This document shows, one piece after another, positions 5,589 through 6,269 of a stretch of DNA of 6,269 nucleotides. This stretch comes from Actinomycetes bacterium (lineage in GTDB: Bacteria; Actinomycetota; Thermoleophilia; Solirubrobacterales; Solirubrobacteraceae), in NCBI GenBank assembly GCA_023405705.1, contig JAEXXR010000624.1, positions 1-6,269 of the forward strand, given 5' to 3'. The notes under the pieces were generated by a model. That model worked only from the letters and a program-made list of their open reading frames with translations, made no database searches and was not told where the DNA came from. The stretch's first letter is position 1. The number at the start of each line of letters is the position of its first letter. The position numbers and the translations under genes are program-made.

Positions 5589-6269
5589 TCACCACGCCGA
5601 CTTTCTGTAGTCCTTCAGGAAGATCCCGTGGACGTCCTCGCCGGCCTCGCCGCGGACGATCGGGTCGTAGACGCGCGCGGCGCCGTCGACGAGGTCGAGC
5701 GGTGCGTGGAAGCCGGCGTCGGCGAGCCGCATCTTCTGCGGGTGCGGCCGCTCGTCGGTGATCCAGCCGGTGTCGACGGCGGTCATCAGGATCCCGTCAC
5801 GCTCCAGCATCTCCGACGAGGAGGTGCGCGTGAGCATGTTCAGCGCCGCCTTCGCCATGTTCGTGTGGGGATGGCCGGGTCCCTTGTAGCCGCGGCTGAA
5901 CTGGCCCTCCATCGCCGACACGTTGACGATGTGCTTGCGGCGCGCGGGGGAGGCGGCGAGCGCCCGCCGCAGGCGGCTGACGAGGATGAACGGCGCCGTC
6001 ATGTTGCAGAGCTGGACCTCGAGCAGCTCGGTCGCGTCGACCTCGTCGACGACCTGGCTCCAGGAGTTGTCGTCGACGTGCACGTCGGGCAGCAGGCCGC
6101 CGGCGTCGATCGCCTCGCCGGCGGCGTAGCGCTCGGGGGAGACCGAGGTGCCGTCGAGCGCCAGCGCGGTCAGCGCGTGCGGCGTCGGCGCCCAGTGCTC
6201 GCCGCTGGCGATCCCGGCCGGCGGGAGCGAGCTCGGGCGGGCGGCGGCGACCTGGCCGAAGGTGACGAG
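5589..6269 (-). CDS. SDR-like oxidoreductase, C-terminal part (5' end outside window)
   Basis: The minus-strand frame is open from the window edge at 6269 to the stop at 5589-5591, giving 226 visible residues; the N-terminus, including any Gly-rich NAD(P) loop, is missing. A GTG at 6083 is not the real start, because coding continues upstream in frame. The visible part has the second half of a Rossmann short-chain dehydrogenase: CNMTAPF (Asn of the tetrad), KHIVNVSAMEG (Ser), HTNMAKAALNMLTR (Lys) and VDTGWITDE in place of the usual PG-T segment. The canonical catalytic Tyr position (four before Lys) is Thr, and the Ser-to-Lys spacing is longer than usual. About 60 residues at the visible start look like an insertion relative to classical SDRs. 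Substrate is unknown. The gene converges on the DUF2252 gene with a 49-base gap. Confidence 0.82.
   Translation of the reverse strand, partial: LVTFGQVAAARPSSLPPAGIASGEHWAPTPHALTALALDGTSVSPERYAAGEAIDAGGLLPDVHVDDNSWSQVVDEVDATELLEVQLCNMTAPFILVSRLRRALAASPARRKHIVNVSAMEGQFSRGYKGPGHPHTNMAKAALNMLTRTSSSEMLERDGILMTAVDTGWITDERPHPQKMRLADAGFHAPLDLVDGAARVYDPIVRGEAGEDVHGIFLKDYRKSAW

Noticed and set aside
4255..5610. A 451-codon plus-strand frame overlapping the DUF2252 gene
   Set aside because: The translation is Arg/Ala-rich without motifs, while the alternative frame carries the full set of DUF2252 hallmarks.
5589..6083. The SDR-like protein starting at GTG 6083 as a complete 164-residue protein
   Set aside because: The frame stays open with sensible coding sequence to the window edge, and a 164-residue form would lack the NAD(P)-binding half of the fold.

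Overview
The window is very GC-rich, with G or C at most third codon positions, short intergenic gaps, a GTG start and few AT-rich promoters. Together with an AsnC-regulated aminobutyraldehyde dehydrogenase/class-III aminotransferase module, a DUF7144-type small membrane protein and a DUF2252 protein, this points to a high-GC actinobacterium. A Thermoleophilia/Solirubrobacterales-like source is possible, but that is inference. No mobile element, tRNA, rRNA or CRISPR array was seen.

Positions 1-3575 hold a compact amine-catabolism module. A Lrp/AsnC regulator (minus strand, 42-536) faces away from a two-gene operon across a 130-bp divergent region. The operon encodes a PatD-like 4-aminobutyraldehyde dehydrogenase (667-2127) and, 3 bp later, a PLP-dependent class-III aminotransferase (2131-3522). 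The likely chemistry is diamine (putrescine-type) transamination to an aminoaldehyde, then NAD-linked oxidation to an amino acid such as GABA. The regulator probably senses a small amine or amino acid. The divergent region carries an inverted repeat (574-605) that could be the shared operator, and the regulator mRNA looks leaderless. Strong GC hairpins follow both the regulator (12-39) and the operon (3537-3575).

Positions 3590-5539 hold a divergent pair: a four-helix membrane protein (minus, 3590-4021) and a 453-residue DUF2252 protein (plus, 4178-5539). The DUF2252 protein has kinase-like motifs, but the catalytic-loop motif precedes the glycine-loop/lysine motif, the reverse of ordinary kinases. 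This is the most interesting protein-level signal here.

Positions 5589-6269 hold the C-terminal 226 residues of a short-chain dehydrogenase-like protein on the minus strand, whose 5' end lies outside the window. It has Thr where classical SDR enzymes have the catalytic Tyr.

I found no clearly new multi-gene system. The points worth a second look are the permuted kinase-like motif order, the altered SDR active site, the matched termini of the two operon enzymes and the candidate regulator binding site.
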